DNA of 64,000 bases from Pseudoalteromonas lipolytica (GTDB lineage: Bacteria > Pseudomonadota > Gammaproteobacteria > Enterobacterales > Alteromonadaceae): positions 186,001 through 250,000 of the forward strand of contig NZ_FPAZ01000005.1 of NCBI RefSeq assembly GCF_900116435.1, given 5' to 3'. The first letter of the stretch is position 1. Each line of letters opens with the position of its first letter. Position numbers and translations under genes: made by a program. Shown in pieces: positions 49,383 to 58,060 of this stretch. Under the pieces are notes generated by a model. It saw only the letters and a list, made by a program, of their open reading frames with translations. It ran no database searches and was not told where the DNA came from.

Positions 49383-49874
49383 TCAAAGCATGGAATTATC
49401 AGGGGTTGTTGCTAGTTTTTCGTTTGCGATTGCAAGTTGCTTTTCTGTTCGGGTAAAGCGAATACTGTCTTCTCCTACGCTTTCTCTAAACCCCTCAAGT
49501 GCATGTTTTAAATGATACTGTGCATCTCGCCACTCTTCTAATTCTAGCAAAGCGCGTGCTAATGCAGTTTTCACTAATGCTGTTCTGTAAGAAACTTCTG
49601 GATACAGAGTTAAAGTTTTTTCTAGGGTCTCTGTTAGGATTTTTTTAGCTTTAATTTGATCGCCTTTCTCTGAATAGGCAAGTCCTAAATTACGTGCCGC
49701 GGTGAGAGTATTTGTATGCACTTCCCCATACATTAATGTAATTCGATTCAAGGGCTTCGTTCTATGCTTCAATAGCTTGGTCAAAGCGTTGCTGATAACC
49801 ATATGCATTGCCCAGGTAATTATAGCCGTATGCATAGTCTATATGTTTTTTCCGTAGCGCTCACTGACCATTTT
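49383..49874 (-). pseudogene. Broken C-terminal fragment of the TPR kinase gene
   Basis: Its translation matches the last ~145 residues of the kinase at 53571 almost exactly (from MYGEVHTNTLTAARNLGLAY to the SML end). Compared with the intact gene it has small indels near 49740 (GTAATTCGATT versus GTATTTGATT) and near 49851 (one C lost in a run), so the frame is broken. Homology stops abruptly at 49874. There is no kinase domain or start region left. Confidence 0.93.
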
Positions 49875-50233
49875 GGCAGAGCTAACCTACTCAGCCAACT
49901 CGAATAGTGGCAAATAAATTGATAGCTACTTTGCTACAGCAGGTTAACCACAGTGAAGTGTTTATTCGGTACACTCTAATCGCCTGATCCTCTCACCATA
50001 AAAACAGTAAAAACGATTTAAGCTGTTTACCACAATGAGGCATAGAGCAGAGCAAAGTGTGGTTAGAGTCGTGTTTATTCCTTCACTCTGATCCCAGTTT
50101 GACTTAGCCTTAATATTCGATCAATTTACAATGAATAAAATTATCTTCTTTATATTCAAGTGAATGCTACTTGCAATAGACATGTTAATAATTAACATTG
50201 AGGTGCGAAAATTAAAAAACTCTTTCCGAAAAT
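49875..50233. other. Non-coding stretch between the kinase remnant and the lipoprotein 2 promoter
   Basis: No gene seen. It holds an imperfect direct repeat: GTGTTTATTCGGTACACTCT at 49958 and GTGTTTATTCCTTCACTCTG at 50071. The left edge is the break point of the 720-bp repeat, so this may be scar sequence from the rearrangement. Confidence 0.5.
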
Positions 50234-50258
50234 GAGAAAATTATTTGTTAATTACGTG
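50234..50258 (+). promoter_or_regulatory. Shared ECF-type promoter element, lipoprotein 2
   Basis: GAGAA at 50234-50238, 11 bases, AATTACGTG ending 50258; 67 bases before the start codon. Same spacing as at 46276 and 56680. Confidence 0.65.
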
Positions 50259-50325
50259 GCGTGAAAATTTATAGAAGCGGTATTTAATTTAGGTGTTAGT
50301 TCATTAACTATGAAAAGGAAAAACA

Positions 50326-53241
50326 ATGAAATACCTAAAAACACTGCTTGCAACTTCAATTTCGTTAGCATTACTCGCAGGTTGTGGATCAGATGATTTT
50401 AAAATTGATCAACAACAATCAGAACAAACTGAGCAACCACAAGAGCCGGTAAACCAAGCGCCGATTATAACTTTAGACAATGCTCAAGGGGTTGAGAAAC
50501 AGACTATCACTTTAACTGCATCGGTAGAAGATGAAGGAGATGTCACTTATTTATGGGCGCAAAGTGATGGTATTGCTGTTTCCTTAGAGAATACCGAAAC
50601 AGACACCGTAAGCTTTGTTGCTCCTAGTGTTGCTCAAGATCAAAGTATTTCTTTAACGTTAACGGTGAAAGATGAACAAGGCTTAAGCGCGACGAAAAAT
50701 GTTGATGTTGAAATTAAACAGCAACTTGTGGTGCTAACAGTGGATGGTATTGCAACTGATTCTCCGTTAATGGAAGCAAGTGTAAAGGCAACACTCGGTG
50801 AGCACGAATTTACCACGACAACAACGACAGATGGCCTGTATAGCTTAATAATTAAAGTGGACGATGACATTGATATGAGCCAAGTTGTTACGATCGAAGC
50901 ACAAGGTAATAATGACCAGCAAGCGGCGTTGTTGCAATCTAGGTTAATGAGTTTTGCAACTTTAAAGAATCGCGCGGGTGATGATGGCGTGTTGTCACAA
51001 GCAGATGACTTTGCAGTTAATGTTACTAATTTAACAACTGCTAAAGCTGCATTGATGCTCAGAGAAAACTCCCTGGCAGAAATAATGACTGAGCAAGATC
51101 TGCAGCGTTTAGGCAGTGAAATAAACGCTGACGAGTTGATCCAAGTTGCTACTGCAATCAAAGTTATTTTGGATAAATCCTCGTCGAATGATGCGCTTGC
51201 TTTACCTGCAGGGGTTGATAATGTGCTAGAGCTTGCTTTAGATGAGCAAAAAATCACAGATTATATTGCTGCTGTAAAAGATGAGCCTGTATTTACACAA
51301 GCAAAAGAAGAGATGCTTGCTGATGGCAAAGTGGTTGATAATAGTAATGTTTCTGGAATTAATACGCTTTATTTAAACGAAGGAATAGAATATTACAACC
51401 CAGTTATTGAGTTTAATAATGATGGTCAAGGTCACTATACTACTTACGCCAATCAAGGTTCATTTACTTGGCAAAAAAGTAACAATGTGTACACCTTGGA
51501 AAACCCAGATGGTATTTTTAATTTCAGCAGCTCGGAGCAAGTACTCATTGATGGGCAACAAGTATATATAGATATGGAATCATCTGTTTATAAGGTTGAA
51601 ATTACTATATTAACAGATACAGAAAATGGCGTAATACTGAAAGAAGAACATTTTAGTAAAGTGAGTTACCCCAACGGTGAGAAGCCAGACTATGAAGATA
51701 CATCTGAATTTTTGACGAATGCTTTCACAAATAATCAACAAGTTGATTTTGTACTAACAACAACTCCACTCGCAGTGCCATTTCCAAGTGTAACTTATAA
51801 TGATGGTGAAGTTGCTACAACGCTTGATGCAGCCACATTAATGTTACATGAAGATGGTTCCGGTTCTTTAGTTGAGTTAGGGAATACGCCTTTACAATGG
51901 CAGTTAGTGGAAAGTGGTGGCAAAAAGTCTTTAGTTATTACTTTAACCGATTATAACAACCAAAGTTTTACTTTCCGACAACTAACATCTGCGGATGGAA
52001 TCGTTCATATTGCGGCTTTTAATAACGATGATGCTCCCAAGGCCTTTGTAAATATTGCCAGTAAAATAAAGAGCAACGAGTACTTTGATATACAAACCAT
52101 GCCTAGTGTTTATGCGCATACATCAGATGCTTTGTCTGCATTTTGGTTTGAGTTGTGGCCAGATGGTCGCCTTATTACGGTAAGCACCTATGACTACAAT
52201 AACGATGCTGAGTTATCAGCAAATGAAGTCGGCGTCACCCGAGGTAATTGGTCAATGCAAGATGGTAAAGTTTCACTGTCTCGGTATACAGGAGGAGAGG
52301 GTTGTTACTATGCTGATATTAGTCCTAGTTGCTGGGAATATAACCGCCGTGAGTGGCGTTTGATTGAGCAAGTTAATGACTCTGTTTACTTCACGCGTAA
52401 GATGATGTGGGCTGATATGCCTGGTACTGGTTTTACGCAAGTTGGCCATAATAATCGAAAACTTATAAAACAGAATGATCGACCAATTCAGTTACCTGAA
52501 GAAATATTACAAGTGATAGGTCAGTTTCCTTATGTTAATTTAACAGGTTTAATTTCACTTAATAATTACTTGGAGAAACCCCTTTACTATGTAAGTTACG
52601 AGTACTCGAGTGAGGGAGAAGTGGGTTATTTTCAATTTAATGCTGACCAAACCTTTGACTATTATCAAGATGGAGTGCTTAGTGATGGAAGCTATCAGGC
52701 TTTTGCAGATAATCAGGTGATTTTGCGTGATGATACCTCATTCTTTTATGGTAAACGTTATGGATTGTTGGCCGAATCAAATAATGTCGTTATAGCAGCC
52801 TTTGATAGTTTTGTATGGCCACATTTCGAGAGTGAAGTTGATGCTAAAGGCTACGCGGAAGCTGTGGCTAAAAATACCCCTGCGAGTGGTATTGACCATC
52901 TGCTAGAGAAAAAAGTGTATATGGTGGATAGAGACCAAAAAGGTAAATGGGTAATGACATTCCTTAAATTTGGTAATGATAAAATAACTATTTACTCAGA
53001 TGAAAGCTTTAGCAGTATAGAAACTGAGATTGCATATACAGTGACTGAGGAAGGGGTGATTAACTTGAGTAACACCGAAAATACCATGTATTTATCATTA
53101 GTCACAGACGCGTTTAACATCATAGTGACCAATGATGTTGAAAATGAGCATAAAGACTTTAATTACTTTTTATTTGATTTAAATAAGGCTAAAGACTTTA
53201 TCAATAATAGCAATGCATTGCGAGAGAGTGCCTACCGTTAA
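50326..53241 (+). CDS. Large lipoprotein 2, unknown function (paralogue of 46366)
   Basis: 971 aa, same plan as lipoprotein 1: signal with lipobox LLAGC then Gly-Ser-Asp-Asp, Ig/PKD-like domain (about 40-135), the IATDSPLMEASVKATLGEH domain, helical middle and beta modules (FWFELWPDGRLITVS, GEVGYFQFNADQTFDYYQDG). The two proteins align along their whole length but differ at many positions, far more than the flanking repeat. The calcium-loop-like stretch is degenerate here (DYNNDAELSANEV). A hairpin GACCCC/GGGGTC at 53274-53293 follows without a T run. Probably an outer-membrane lipoprotein under the linked sigma factor. Confidence 0.85.
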   Translation: MKYLKTLLATSISLALLAGCGSDDFKIDQQQSEQTEQPQEPVNQAPIITLDNAQGVEKQTITLTASVEDEGDVTYLWAQSDGIAVSLENTETDTVSFVAPSVAQDQSISLTLTVKDEQGLSATKNVDVEIKQQLVVLTVDGIATDSPLMEASVKATLGEHEFTTTTTTDGLYSLIIKVDDDIDMSQVVTIEAQGNNDQQAALLQSRLMSFATLKNRAGDDGVLSQADDFAVNVTNLTTAKAALMLRENSLAEIMTEQDLQRLGSEINADELIQVATAIKVILDKSSSNDALALPAGVDNVLELALDEQKITDYIAAVKDEPVFTQAKEEMLADGKVVDNSNVSGINTLYLNEGIEYYNPVIEFNNDGQGHYTTYANQGSFTWQKSNNVYTLENPDGIFNFSSSEQVLIDGQQVYIDMESSVYKVEITILTDTENGVILKEEHFSKVSYPNGEKPDYEDTSEFLTNAFTNNQQVDFVLTTTPLAVPFPSVTYNDGEVATTLDAATLMLHEDGSGSLVELGNTPLQWQLVESGGKKSLVITLTDYNNQSFTFRQLTSADGIVHIAAFNNDDAPKAFVNIASKIKSNEYFDIQTMPSVYAHTSDALSAFWFELWPDGRLITVSTYDYNNDAELSANEVGVTRGNWSMQDGKVSLSRYTGGEGCYYADISPSCWEYNRREWRLIEQVNDSVYFTRKMMWADMPGTGFTQVGHNNRKLIKQNDRPIQLPEEILQVIGQFPYVNLTGLISLNNYLEKPLYYVSYEYSSEGEVGYFQFNADQTFDYYQDGVLSDGSYQAFADNQVILRDDTSFFYGKRYGLLAESNNVVIAAFDSFVWPHFESEVDAKGYAEAVAKNTPASGIDHLLEKKVYMVDRDQKGKWVMTFLKFGNDKITIYSDESFSSIETEIAYTVTEEGVINLSNTENTMYLSLVTDAFNIIVTNDVENEHKDFNYFLFDLNKAKDFINNSNALRESAYR

Positions 53242-53339
53242 TTGCACTTAGAAACGCGCTTGATGTTTGTAAGACCCCATCACAGGGGTCACTATATTAG
53301 TGATAATGTGAGACTAAATTACTTAGCTAAACTATTTTA

Positions 53340-53462
53340 AGTGTAGTGACTAATGTTGACGAGAACCATAGAAGGGATTTTAATTACTTCTTATTTGAGC
53401 ATTAAAAAGCAATAGATTTTGTACAAAATGCGAATGTGTTTCAAGAAAGCTCAACACGTTAG
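53340..53462 (+). pseudogene. Remnant of the lipoprotein 1 C-terminus
   Basis: Reads VVTNVDENHRRDFNYFLFEH, a stop (CAA changed to TAA), then KAIDFVQNANVFQESSTR and the original stop. It matches the end of lipoprotein 1, not that of lipoprotein 2, although it follows lipoprotein 2. It is the left part of the right repeat copy. Confidence 0.92.
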
Positions 53463-54062
53463 CCATTAAGATTAGTTAATACAAGTAAGGTCAGATTGCA
53501 TGTTTGATGTATCTGACTTTACTTTTTTCAAGAATTAACTAATCCTAATTATCAGTTTTAGACTTTATTTTCAAAGCATGGAATTATTAGGGGTTATTGC
53601 TAGTTTTTCGTTTGCGATTGCAAGTCGCTTTTCTGTTCGGATAAAGCGAATACTATCTTCTCCTACACTTTCTCTAAACCCCTCAAGTGCATGTTTTAAA
53701 TGATACTGTGCATCTTGCCACTCTTCTAATTCTAGCAAAGCGCGTGCTAATGCCGTTTTCACTAATGCTGTTCTGTAAGAAACTTCTGGATACAGAGTTA
53801 AAGTTTTTTCTAGGGTTTCTGTTAGGATTTTTTTAGCTTTAATTTGATCGCCTTTCTCTGAATAGGCAAGTCCTAAATTACGTGCTGCGGTGAGAGTGTT
53901 TGTATGAACTTCCCCATACATTAATGTATTTGATTCAAGGGCTTCGTTGTATGCTTCAATAGCTTGGTCAAAGCGTTGCTGATACCCATATGCATTGCCC
54001 AGGTAACTATAGCCGTATGCATAGTCTATGTGTTTTTTCCCGTAGCGCTCACTGACCATTTT
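53343..54062. repeat. Right copy of the ~720-bp direct repeat
   Basis: Matches 49156-49874. It contains the lipoprotein 1 tail remnant, the bidirectional terminator and the C-terminal end of the intact kinase gene. Confidence 0.93.
53483..53528. terminator. Bidirectional terminator, right repeat copy
   Basis: AAGTAAGGTCAGAT / ATCTGACTTTACTTTTTT stem with one changed base against the left copy. Ends the kinase transcript on the minus strand. Confidence 0.8.
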
Positions 54063-55982
54063 AATGGCTTGTGTATGGAGAGGTATGGCTTTGTCATATT
54101 CACCTAGACGAGAAAAGTTATTCCCCATTTCGTTCAAAGTGAGTGCCAAAGTTGGATGGTCTTTTGGGTAGATTGTTATTTGCACTTTATAAATGTCTTC
54201 AAGAAGAGCGTTGGCACTATCAAAGTCTTCGTTAGCAGAATAGGCACTTTGAAGTGTAAAAAGCGCATGAAGGTATTCTGCGGATGTACTGGCAAAATGT
54301 TTTTTGGCGAAAGTTATTGTTTGTTTTGCTTCTGTTAATTGTTCTTTTAATTTACCTTGCTCTTGAAATACTGCAGTGCGTTTATTTTTTATTTCAATAA
54401 TCGCACTGTGCTGCTTATTTTGTATTGCAAGGCTTTCAGCTATTTGTAAGTTTGTTAAAGCAGCGTCATGTTCATCACTATAAAAGTAAGCATTAGCGAG
54501 AGTTGTGTAATACTGTGTTTGATCTTCAGTGGATAGCAAATCTATATCAACGGAATTTAAAGCTGTTCTCGCAGACTCGATTTTAGATAGTTTAATATAT
54601 ATCTGAGATTTCAGTAAGTTAGTGGTGTTGTTATACAAGTCTGCTTGATTAAGCGCAAGCAATTCCAATGCTTCTGAGTATTCGCCAACACCACTTAGTG
54701 ACTGCGCTAAATATAAAATTACTTTGGGTCGATTAGTTAGAATATTGGCATCATTAATTAGTCGTTGTTTTGCACCAAGTAACAAGTCTTGAGCACTTAC
54801 TTCATGACCATCATAAGCTGCAGGGTCTGCTGACTTAAAAACATCAACCATAAAGTTTGCTACATATTCAGTTGTCGCTTGCTCTTTTTTTAGCTGCGTA
54901 TTTTGTTTCCACAGTACAGTTGTAAATAAAATAGACGCTAAAACAAAGCCACTTGCAATGATTGCAGTTATTGGATTACGCCTGATAAACTTTTCACTGC
55001 GATAGAGGCTACCGTTGTATATGCTAATCGGTTTTACATTTATAAAATTATCTACGTCAGAAGCAAGTTGAGCAGCTGTTCTATACCGCTGATTCTTATC
55101 CGAGGTAGTATGATTAATTATGCCATGTAGCTCTTTATTGTTATGTTCATGTAATGTGCTCTTTAATACTTTGCCTAGGCTATAGACATCACTTTGAGTG
55201 GTCAGAGGTTCGCCAGCTAGCTGTTCGGGGCTTGCATATTCGTTGCTTAGGCCATTGATATAGGCAGAGTAAATTGTGTTGCTTTGTTCACTTAGTGTAT
55301 GTGCTACACCAAAGTCAACGAGCTTAGGTTCTCCTAATTTATCAACGAGTATGTTATCAGGCTTTAAATCCCCATGAATGATTCGATTTTGATGAGAGTA
55401 ACTTACGGCATCACATACTTTAATAAATAACTTGAGTATTTCTGTGTTAGAACGTACTGAGCAAAACTTTTCTAGAGGTACCCCTTCGATATATTCCATT
55501 ATTAAATAAATTAAATCATTTTCAGTGGTACCAACGTCATAAATTTTTGCGATATTTGGATGATTTAATCGAGCTAGGTAGTGTGCTTCTTTAAATGCTA
55601 TCTCTTTTGACGTTAATAGAGTGATTGATGGAGCAATGATTTTAATTGCTACTTGCTGTTCTAGTTGCCCATCGCAGCGCTCAGCCAAGTAAACTGCCCC
55701 CATACCGCCAGAACCGAGCAATCGGATTAACTTGAAGTGCTGAATGATTACGCCTTCTAGCATTAATATATTTTTATCTATGTCGAGACTATGAGCTTGA
55801 TTGGAAATAATATTACTGAAAAGAGTATGCGAATTATTTTTATGATATGCAGTTATGAGTTGTGCTACTTTTTGCTTTAGTGGTTCAGGTACGTTTTTTA
55901 AGTTGTTTAATCCTTGCTCTAAATCAGTAGAGGAATGGGTAAGTAAATAATCAAATACACTTAATTCATCATGAAATTTCAT
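53571..55982 (-). CDS. Transmembrane Ser/Thr protein kinase with TPR-like repeats
   Basis: 803 aa. Kinase domain about 82-315: glycine loop LGSGGMGAVYLAE (90-95), VAIKII (Lys 114), HGDLKPDNILVD (Asp 205; HGD instead of HRD), DFGVAHT (223-225), ASPEQL and SDVYSLG. One membrane helix at about 337-357, then a long C-terminal half of TPR-like repeats (ALTLNEMGNNFSRLGEYDKAIPLH, YGYSYLGNAYGYQQRFDQAIEAYNEAL), predicted periplasmic. Ribosome site AAAGGA. It follows the ECF sigma gene by 21 bases. In Vibrio parahaemolyticus a linked kinase (PpkT2) phosphorylates and so activates an ECF sigma factor (EcfP); the same logic is likely here. Catalytic residues look intact. Confidence 0.92.
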   Translation of the reverse strand: MKFHDELSVFDYLLTHSSTDLEQGLNNLKNVPEPLKQKVAQLITAYHKNNSHTLFSNIISNQAHSLDIDKNILMLEGVIIQHFKLIRLLGSGGMGAVYLAERCDGQLEQQVAIKIIAPSITLLTSKEIAFKEAHYLARLNHPNIAKIYDVGTTENDLIYLIMEYIEGVPLEKFCSVRSNTEILKLFIKVCDAVSYSHQNRIIHGDLKPDNILVDKLGEPKLVDFGVAHTLSEQSNTIYSAYINGLSNEYASPEQLAGEPLTTQSDVYSLGKVLKSTLHEHNNKELHGIINHTTSDKNQRYRTAAQLASDVDNFINVKPISIYNGSLYRSEKFIRRNPITAIIASGFVLASILFTTVLWKQNTQLKKEQATTEYVANFMVDVFKSADPAAYDGHEVSAQDLLLGAKQRLINDANILTNRPKVILYLAQSLSGVGEYSEALELLALNQADLYNNTTNLLKSQIYIKLSKIESARTALNSVDIDLLSTEDQTQYYTTLANAYFYSDEHDAALTNLQIAESLAIQNKQHSAIIEIKNKRTAVFQEQGKLKEQLTEAKQTITFAKKHFASTSAEYLHALFTLQSAYSANEDFDSANALLEDIYKVQITIYPKDHPTLALTLNEMGNNFSRLGEYDKAIPLHTQAIKMVSERYGKKHIDYAYGYSYLGNAYGYQQRFDQAIEAYNEALESNTLMYGEVHTNTLTAARNLGLAYSEKGDQIKAKKILTETLEKTLTLYPEVSYRTALVKTALARALLELEEWQDAQYHLKHALEGFRESVGEDSIRFIRTEKRLAIANEKLAITPNNSML

Positions 55983-56003
55983 AGCAAATCCTTTGTTATT
56001 ATT

Positions 56004-56552
56004 TTATATATTAACTCTTATAAATGCTTTCGCAGCGTCTAGTTCTCTGTAAACAGTAGATTTTGAAATGTTGAGTTGACTCGCTAGCTGCTCAGCTTCG
56101 AGTCCTAAGAAGTAATGCTGTGAAAAAATATCCGCCTTTTTAGGGTGTTGCTTTTCTAGTAGCTTTAATGCGTTGTCCAGCGCTAAATAATGTTCAGGTG
56201 ACGCTTCATTAAAATTTTCTTCGGTATACTCAATAGGCGTTCTTTTGCTCGCGGTTACTTTACGTATTTCATCAACTAATAAATTACGTATAAACAAACT
56301 AAGATAGCGATTAAATTGAGTTTTATGATCTACAGTGTAATTAGGAGGGATAAGCTCTAAAAGTGATTGATGCAACAAACACGTTGTCGTAGGTAAGTTA
56401 TTCAATATATATGTAGCATCAATTTGTTGTTTATAACTATTTAAATGTGAACGGCAAACTTCTTTAAGGTGGAGGTAGACCAACGCTTTTAATTTTTTTT
56501 CACTTTCTTTGCAATTGTTTTGCCATTTATTTAGCAAGCTCATGATATCCAT
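56004..56552 (-). CDS. ECF-type sigma factor linked to a Ser/Thr kinase
   Basis: 182 aa (start at ATG 56552 or 56543). Region 2 about 10-105 (LPTTTCLLHQSLLEL, FNRYLSLFIRNLLVDEIRK) and region 4 about 125-180 (HYFLGLEAEQLASQLNISKSTVYRELDAAKAF, a helix-turn-helix). No anti-sigma gene is adjacent. Where ordinary ECF factors have an acidic DAED-like patch in region 2.2, this one has a neutral Thr cluster (residues 55-57). Such a site fits activation by phosphorylation from the kinase in the same operon, as shown for EcfP. I infer that it reads the GAGAA/CGT element before the three neighbouring lipoprotein genes. Confidence 0.85.
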   Translation of the reverse strand: MDIMSLLNKWQNNCKESEKKLKALVYLHLKEVCRSHLNSYKQQIDATYILNNLPTTTCLLHQSLLELIPPNYTVDHKTQFNRYLSLFIRNLLVDEIRKVTASKRTPIEYTEENFNEASPEHYLALDNALKLLEKQHPKKADIFSQHYFLGLEAEQLASQLNISKSTVYRELDAAKAFIRVNI

Positions 56553-56679
56553 ATACTTTCACTAGACTTTTTGTTTAAAACTTAATTGTTTGATAACAAA
56601 TGTAACTTAAAATTTGTTTTTTGTAATCATCTCTCATGATTTTTGAGTAAAAATAAATTTAGTTCATTTGAGAATTCAG

Positions 56680-56704
56680 AGAATTAATTTCGTCGCTACC
56701 AGAT
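56680..56704 (+). promoter_or_regulatory. Shared ECF-type promoter element, lipoprotein 3
   Basis: GAGAA at 56680-56684, 11 bases, AATTTCGTC ending 56704; 51 bases before the start codon. The gene it precedes is not a sequence relative of lipoproteins 1 and 2, so the match is not simple gene duplication. Confidence 0.65.
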
Positions 56705-56755
56705 TTTAGACTTAACGATAAAGTTTAGTAACTTAAATAAGTAAAAGGTAAAACG

Positions 56756-58021
56756 ATGAAACTTAATTTTAATTATGCTTGGTTGCTTGTATTTAGCTTA
56801 GTTGTTGCTGGTTGTGGCGGAGGGGGAGCTGATTCATCAGGGAGTACAAACACTTCAACTGGTGATGGAAATTCAGGCGGAGGAGCAACAACGACTCAAC
56901 CAGAAATTACAGTTAGTACAGTTGATTGCAGTGATTGTGAAAAATCAGCAGAAGTCAACATTATGGAAATCACTTCTGATGAAGCTATTTCAGCAATTGA
57001 TGTTAGTTATCAATCAGGTTATGTAAAAGTAAACAGCGTTCTTGCAAACAAATCAGGTGGAACTTCATTTGATGCAAACAAGCAATTAACTTTGACTTTT
57101 TCAGCTGATCAGGCTGGTGATTACTCTGTTACATTGAACAAAGTGAAAGTGGGTGATACATGGTATGAACAAAATAAATCAGTCAATGTTACTATCGTTG
57201 AAACTGTCGTTAATGGCCATGTAGAATTTACTCTTTACACTACAAATGGAACACTCATCAACACAATTGCTCCTCAGCAAGTTGAAAAAGGTATGAAGCC
57301 AAATGGTTTGTATGTAGAAAATTTTGAAGTGCAAAACTATCTATATGATGAACAAAGTAATACCCTCAGTGAAGTATCTACACTAACTTTGCAAGCGGAT
57401 GAAAATGGGGAAACAAATTTCTCGCTTGCACCGGGAAAATATTTATCTCATTTCAAAGCAGTCAGAAAGTTCAATGACCAATTAGTCTCTTTTGAATTGA
57501 TTGTGAAACATACCGTTGAGAATAATGGTTCTCATTTTTATACACAATTTATCTATCCTAGAAATGTTTCTAGTAAGCTTATGGAAAGCCAAAAGGCTCT
57601 CTATGATGATATAGCAGATGGATCACTAATGGATATGAATCTATATAACCTACGCCCAGGTCGTTATTGTACTTCATGGTTTGATGATTCATATAGTGTT
57701 GTAAATATAAACGAAAAAGTTTCCGTGACATACAATAGTTTTTGTTATGAAGCGATTGCTCAAACAGGTGATGATATCGTTCTTGAGTACACTCAATCGA
57801 GTATTGCAATGAAAGTTGCTTTAACTCAGGGTGATGCGCAAGTTGGTTTACTTGATTTCGTCAATGATACAATGCAATACGATCATCAATATACTCTTGG
57901 CAGCAATAAGTTGAATTTTGAGTTTAGCGAATTTGCTGAAACAGGTGATGTTGAATTTAGCTTTATCGATGGAAAAGGGCTGAGTAATAATTTTGAGCTA
58001 ACAATCAAAGTTATGGAATAA
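56756..58021 (+). CDS. Lipoprotein 3, unknown function
   Basis: 421 aa. Lipobox VVAGC followed by GGGGADSSGS, so an outer-membrane lipoprotein with a Gly/Ser/Thr-rich flexible linker to about residue 48. The mature part has a CSDC pair near residue 58-61, beta-rich modules (ADQAGDYSVTLNKVKVGDTWY; LTLQADENGETNFSLAPGKYLSHFKAV) and two more Cys that could pair. No recognised family. Divergent from the sigma/kinase operon, so it is the most direct candidate output or sensor partner. Confidence 0.82.
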   Translation: MKLNFNYAWLLVFSLVVAGCGGGGADSSGSTNTSTGDGNSGGGATTTQPEITVSTVDCSDCEKSAEVNIMEITSDEAISAIDVSYQSGYVKVNSVLANKSGGTSFDANKQLTLTFSADQAGDYSVTLNKVKVGDTWYEQNKSVNVTIVETVVNGHVEFTLYTTNGTLINTIAPQQVEKGMKPNGLYVENFEVQNYLYDEQSNTLSEVSTLTLQADENGETNFSLAPGKYLSHFKAVRKFNDQLVSFELIVKHTVENNGSHFYTQFIYPRNVSSKLMESQKALYDDIADGSLMDMNLYNLRPGRYCTSWFDDSYSVVNINEKVSVTYNSFCYEAIAQTGDDIVLEYTQSSIAMKVALTQGDAQVGLLDFVNDTMQYDHQYTLGSNKLNFEFSEFAETGDVEFSFIDGKGLSNNFELTIKVME

Positions 58022-58035
58022 TTAGATTTAGTAGT

Positions 58036-58060
58036 AAAGCCACACTTTTAAGTGTGGCTT
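58036..58060 (+). terminator. Terminator after lipoprotein 3
   Basis: AAGCCACACTT and AAGTGTGGCTT stem, 15 bases after the stop; the tail GTCCTT is weakly T-rich. Confidence 0.65.

Larger units (their letters stand above)
49156..49874. repeat. Left copy of a ~720-bp direct repeat
   Basis: Spans the last codons of lipoprotein 1, the terminator, and the tail of a kinase gene. The right copy is 53343-54062. Identity is around 95% in the stretch I aligned by eye. Period about 4.19 kb, enclosing the second lipoprotein gene. Confidence 0.93.

Noticed and set aside
49383..49835. A stand-alone 150-residue TPR protein gene
   Set aside because: It is the broken 3' end of the kinase gene at 53571: same sequence, with indels and no start region.
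50640..51257. A 205-residue open frame on the minus strand within lipoprotein 2
   Set aside because: Shadow frame: Ser/Thr/Leu/Val-rich product without ribosome site, opposite a well-supported lipoprotein gene.
56553..56679. Autoregulatory copy of the ECF element before the sigma gene
   Set aside because: On the minus strand GAGAG/GAGAT occurs but without AATTWCGT at the right distance.
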